From a virus, in the IMG/VR virus record IMGVR_UViG_3300040751_005014, positions 1 to 35,687 of that record: DNA of 35,687 nt; one strand, given 5' to 3'. A model generated the notes under the pieces. The model ran no database searches. It saw only the letters and a list, made by a program, of their open reading frames with translations, and was not told where the DNA came from. Of the stretch, positions 32,322-35,687 are shown in pieces. The first letter of the stretch is position 1. The number at the start of each line of letters is the position of its first letter. The position numbers were made by a program, and so were the translations under genes.

Positions 32322-32329
32322 ATATTTAT
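32322..32329 (+). promoter_or_regulatory. Candidate late promoter element (ATATTTAT)
   Basis: ATATTTAT lies 27 bases before the ATG of the scaffold gene and directly downstream of a terminator, so a promoter is expected here. Confidence 0.5.
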
Positions 32330-32356
32330 TTAGAAATAAACCTTATTAATAAAAAA

Positions 32357-33808
32357 ATGGCAGATAAAAAACAATCTTTGGTTGAAGAGGCACTTTTACA
32401 AATGGAGAATTTGAAAGAAGCCGTAACTGAAAACGCAAAAGGAATACTTGCTTCAACAATGAAGGAAGAAATCAGTCAATTAGTAAAAGAATCTCTAAAA
32501 GAAGAAGAGGTTGAAATCGAAGAATCTGAAAAGGACGAGACAGAAGAAGCAGTTCATAAAGAAATTGATGAACAAGAAGAAGTCGGTGATGACACCGAAG
32601 ATCTCGAAATTGATGTAGATTTGGATAACTTAGATTTAGATGATGATTCTGATGATGAAGAAGTTGAATTAGATCTTGATGATATGGGTATGGACACTGA
32701 TGTGGAAGACGACGTTGAAATCGATGATCTGATGTTGACTGACTTACCTGGTGACGACTTGGAAGTCGATTCTGAAGAAGAAATTTTAGCACCTTTAGAT
32801 CTCACAATGGCAACTGATGATGAAATTATTCAGGTGTTCAAAAAAATGGGTGAAGAAGATGGTATCATTGTTCAACAAACAGATTCTGGTGTTAACATTA
32901 AAGATGACACTGAAGATGTTGAATATGAAATCAAAATGGAATCAACTGAATCTGATGAATCAGATGAAATTCTTTATGAAATTGAATTTACTGAAGAAGA
33001 AACCGAAGAAGGTTACAATGAAGTAGAAGAAGGTTACAACGAAGAAATGGATGAAGCTAGTTGTGGAACTCATGAAGGTGAAGAGCACGAAGGTGAAACA
33101 CATGAAATGAGAGAGATAATGGACAAAATGAAAGAAATGATGGAAAGAGAAGATTTAGATGATGACATGAAAGAGATGATGAAAAAAGTCACTGAAATGA
33201 TGTCTACTGAAGAAGAAACTGTAGAAGTTGAAGAAGGATATGAAAAGACGGAAATGGATGAAGTAGAAGAAATCGAGGAAACTGAAGAAGTTGACGAAGG
33301 TGAGGTTGAAGAAAGATCTTTAGCACAAGGACAAAGAAAAGGTGTAAATCCTGACGGTAGTCCTAAAGGTGGTTCTAAACCAGGTACTGGTCCAGTTCCA
33401 AATAAATTATTGTATAGAAAACTTCAAAATGAAGTGAAACAACTTAGAGAAAAGAATCAAGAGTACAAACAAGCTCTAGGTGTTTTCCAAGAGAAGTTAA
33501 CTGAAGTTGCAGTTTTTAATTCAAACTTAGCTTACGCTACTAGATTGTTCACTGAACACACTACAACTAAGCAAGAGAAAATAAATATATTAAGACGTTT
33601 CGATGGTGTCGATACGTTAAAAGAATCAAAATCATTATATAAGAGTGTCAAAAAATCTTTAAGTGATGATTCAACCCTCGTTAAGGAAACAATTGAAAAC
33701 AAAGTTGAAAAAACTCCAACTACGGGTTCAGCTACAAACCTTATCGAAAATAAAACTTATGAGAACCCTCAATTTATGAGAATGAGGGACCTCATGAAAA
33801 AACTATAA
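32357..33808 (+). CDS. gp22: Prohead scaffold / core protein (T4 gp22-like)
   Basis: This 483-residue, very acidic protein lies directly before the major capsid gene, as gene 22 does in T4. Long Asp/Glu-rich stretches (LDNLDLDDDSDDEEVELDLD, EEGYNEVEEGYNEEMDEA) occupy residues 50-320. A coiled segment (LYRKLQNEVKQLREKNQEYK) is at about 354-373, and the C-terminus is NPQFMRMRDLMKKL. [IL]-x-E-type sites occur near both ends (LVEE at 8-11, LIEN near the C-terminus), consistent with gp21 destruction of the core. T4 gp22 is about 269 residues, so this one is much longer. Confidence 0.85.
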   Translation: MADKKQSLVEEALLQMENLKEAVTENAKGILASTMKEEISQLVKESLKEEEVEIEESEKDETEEAVHKEIDEQEEVGDDTEDLEIDVDLDNLDLDDDSDDEEVELDLDDMGMDTDVEDDVEIDDLMLTDLPGDDLEVDSEEEILAPLDLTMATDDEIIQVFKKMGEEDGIIVQQTDSGVNIKDDTEDVEYEIKMESTESDESDEILYEIEFTEEETEEGYNEVEEGYNEEMDEASCGTHEGEEHEGETHEMREIMDKMKEMMEREDLDDDMKEMMKKVTEMMSTEEETVEVEEGYEKTEMDEVEEIEETEEVDEGEVEERSLAQGQRKGVNPDGSPKGGSKPGTGPVPNKLLYRKLQNEVKQLREKNQEYKQALGVFQEKLTEVAVFNSNLAYATRLFTEHTTTKQEKINILRRFDGVDTLKESKSLYKSVKKSLSDDSTLVKETIENKVEKTPTTGSATNLIENKTYENPQFMRMRDLMKKL

Positions 33809-33834
33809 TAAAAATAACTTAAAAAATTATAAAA

Positions 33835-35586
33835 ATGGGAGCATTATTAGAATCAGGTCTCGTTGGTAACATTGGTCTTAAGCACCTCAAAGTTATCAAG
33901 GAAGACACAGTAAACAAATGGGACAAGTTAGGGTTCCTAGATGGCCTCAATGGTCAATTAAAAGAGAACATGGCTCAGTTATATGAGAACCAAGCATCTC
34001 ACCTAATCAACGAAGCTGCGACATCTGACGCTGGCGGATCATTTGAAACAGTCGTTTTCCCAATCATCAGAAGAGTATTCTCTAAGTTGTTGGCTAACGA
34101 TATCGTTTCTGTACAGGCTATGAACCTACCAATCGGTAAGTTGTTCTACTTTGTACCTAAAATTCAGGCTAGAGGTGCTGCTAACGAGCACGTTCCTCCA
34201 TTCGGAGCACCTAATGGTCCTACTACTCCATATTCTGGATACTCTGAAAGTTCGGTTAACCTATACGATAGATTCTACGAAGGATCTGTTCCAGGTACTG
34301 CTGGATCAGGTGTTGATCCTGAAGGATTGTTTGACTACTCTAAGGGTAGATTCAGTGCACACACCATCCAAGGTACTATCGTTTCTGGTAGTAGCTATGG
34401 TACTGTAGTGACTGATGCGGCATTTACTGGTGGAACATCATTCCCTAAGTCTGTTGTTGTTGCATTCTCTGGATTTAGTAATGTTGCTGCTGGTAGAATG
34501 ATTGGTCCAAGCGGTAACGAAATGGATACTGAAGAATTCCTATCTTACTTAAATGTTCAAGGTGAGGGTTCTGCATTCCCAGTAAACGTTCTTACTCAGA
34601 AGTATGGTAAGGGTATTGTTGAATATGGTGATACTCAGACATCTACATTCTCTGACGGTAACGGAGGTAGATATCAAGATCTATGTGACGCTAATGGTAT
34701 TTTACGTGTCGTTGTTGACTTGAAGACACCAACAGACGATAGTAGTTCACTTGATGGTTACACAGGTACATCATTCACAGCGGCTTTCGCTGGATTCCAG
34801 GCAACATACAGAGTATATGAAGAACTCGAATTCGAAGACAAGATCGGTGAAGTATCGTTCGATCTTGAAGCGGTTACTGTAACAGCAATCGAAAGAAAAC
34901 TAAGAGCACAATGGTCTCCAGAACTCGCACAAGACGTTTCTGCATTCCACAACATTGACGCTGAAGCTGAATTGACAGCTTTATTGTCAGAGCAAGTGGC
35001 AGCAGAAATTGATCGTGAGATCTTAAGAGACTTGAGAAAAGGTGCGGCTTGGAAACTAAGATGGGACTATGACGGATGGAGAAGATTATCAACAACTTCT
35101 ACAGCATACAACCAGAAGGACTGGAACCAGACATTGATCACTGCGATCAACCAGATTTCAGCTCAAATCCACAAATCAACATTGAGAGGTGGTGCTAACT
35201 GGGTAGTTTGCTCTTCAGAGGTTTCAGCAATCTTTGACGATCTAGAGTACTTCCACGTTTCAAACGCGGCTCCTGATCAGGATAACTACAACATGGGTAT
35301 TGAAAGAGTTGGTACTCTTTCTGGAAGATACCAAGTGTACCGTGACCCATACTTCCCACCAAACATGGTATTGTTAGGTCACAAGGGTAATTCAATGTTG
35401 GATACTGGATATGTATACGCACCGTATGTACCACTCCAGTTAACACCAACTATGTACAACCCATTCAACTTCACACCAATTAAGGGTATCATGACAAGAT
35501 ACGCTAAGAAGATGGTTAACAACAGATTCTATGGTGTGATTCAGGTTGATGGTGTTAGAACATTCGACCTCAACTCTTTAAGATAA
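33835..35586 (+). CDS. gp23: Major capsid protein (T4 gp23-like)
   Basis: This 583-residue protein is the HK97-fold shell protein. The segment HLINEAATSD at 56-65 gives a gp21-type cleavage after Ile58-Asn59-Glu60 with Ala61 next, comparable to T4 gp23 cleavage after residue 65. Other gp23 features are FPIIRRVFSKLLANDIVSVQ and MNLPIGKLFYFVPK near the start, the ALLSEQVAAEIDREILRDL helix, and the closing RYAKKMVNNRFYGVI. The gene uses many C-ending codons (AAC, TTC, TAC) unlike its neighbours, consistent with selection for high expression. It is followed by a terminator. Confidence 0.96.
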   Translation: MGALLESGLVGNIGLKHLKVIKEDTVNKWDKLGFLDGLNGQLKENMAQLYENQASHLINEAATSDAGGSFETVVFPIIRRVFSKLLANDIVSVQAMNLPIGKLFYFVPKIQARGAANEHVPPFGAPNGPTTPYSGYSESSVNLYDRFYEGSVPGTAGSGVDPEGLFDYSKGRFSAHTIQGTIVSGSSYGTVVTDAAFTGGTSFPKSVVVAFSGFSNVAAGRMIGPSGNEMDTEEFLSYLNVQGEGSAFPVNVLTQKYGKGIVEYGDTQTSTFSDGNGGRYQDLCDANGILRVVVDLKTPTDDSSSLDGYTGTSFTAAFAGFQATYRVYEELEFEDKIGEVSFDLEAVTVTAIERKLRAQWSPELAQDVSAFHNIDAEAELTALLSEQVAAEIDREILRDLRKGAAWKLRWDYDGWRRLSTTSTAYNQKDWNQTLITAINQISAQIHKSTLRGGANWVVCSSEVSAIFDDLEYFHVSNAAPDQDNYNMGIERVGTLSGRYQVYRDPYFPPNMVLLGHKGNSMLDTGYVYAPYVPLQLTPTMYNPFNFTPIKGIMTRYAKKMVNNRFYGVIQVDGVRTFDLNSLR

Positions 35587-35608
35587 TAATTAAAGAGTTG
35601 AAAAAATT

Positions 35609-35635
35609 AAAGGGGGACATTAGTCCCCCTTTTTT
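35609..35635 (+). terminator. Intrinsic terminator after capsid gene
   Basis: A 10-base-pair stem AAAGGGGGAC / GTCCCCCTTT with an ATTA loop and a T-run ends the capsid transcript. The last 50 bases of the window show no further gene. Confidence 0.9.
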
Positions 35636-35687
35636 ATTTCACAATATTTGGAATCTGGTCCAAAATATAAACATCTGTATAATTTTA

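Overview
The window looks like the late/structural region of a T4-like (Tevenvirinae-related) myovirus infecting a marine or aquatic member of the Bacteroidota, probably a flavobacterium. The T4 signature is the syntenic block terminase (gp17), portal (gp20), prohead protease (gp21), scaffold (gp22), major capsid protein (gp23) on the + strand at 26161-35586. The host signature is Sec signal peptides that end just before Gln, a type IX secretion C-terminal sorting domain, a dockerin-like repeat, DUF4494/DUF4314-type small proteins, near absence of Shine-Dalgarno sequences, and a Bacteroidota-type promoter (TTTG-N20-TATATTTG). Most of the window is about 25-30% G+C. The capsid gene and the peptidase gene at 17061 are visibly richer (about 42% in sampled lines).

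Layout. (1) 1-3127: two tandem, overlapping, related M43 (pappalysin-like) secreted metalloprotease genes on the minus strand, the left one cut by the window edge, and a divergent small exported protein. (2) 3168-7292: an L,D-transpeptidase-like protein, a polyphosphate kinase 2 domain fused to a C-terminal HExxH domain, and an OmpA-like peptidoglycan-binding protein. (3) 7285-10750: small exported, membrane and hypothetical proteins on both strands. (4) 10766-16004: a + strand run of large proteins that share a short N-terminal leader; one has a peptidoglycan-binding domain plus long hydrophobic stretches. (5) 16067-20708: a proteostasis/translation island with an HNH endonuclease, a complete tmRNA gene, an M20-type peptidase, a ClpC-like double AAA+ unfoldase and a divergent Hsp20. 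(6) 20770-26161: leader-bearing proteins, a KTSC protein, a nucleotidyltransferase-fold protein, and acidic or Lys/Pro-rich proteins. (7) 26161-35586: packaging and capsid genes, with a ribosomal protein bS21 gene inserted antisense between the portal and protease genes.

How it may work together (inference). At least ten proteins begin with a similar amphipathic leader ending in [I/L]-x-E followed by Q, S, G or E. This is the form of T4 gp21 cleavage sites and T4 capsid-targeting sequences. The capsid protein has the same kind of site at residues 58-61, as expected for gp23 maturation. I therefore propose that this phage packages a large set of internal proteins in the head, trims them with its own gp21, and ejects them with the DNA. 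Several carry cell-wall-binding or membrane-inserting domains. Separately, phage tmRNA, ClpC-like unfoldase (with a VGF ClpP-docking motif), peptidase, Hsp20 and bS21 form a plausible system for taking over host translation quality control and recycling peptides. An ATATTTAT element recurs just upstream of many starts on both strands. It resembles a T4-type late promoter and would often give very short or no 5' leader.
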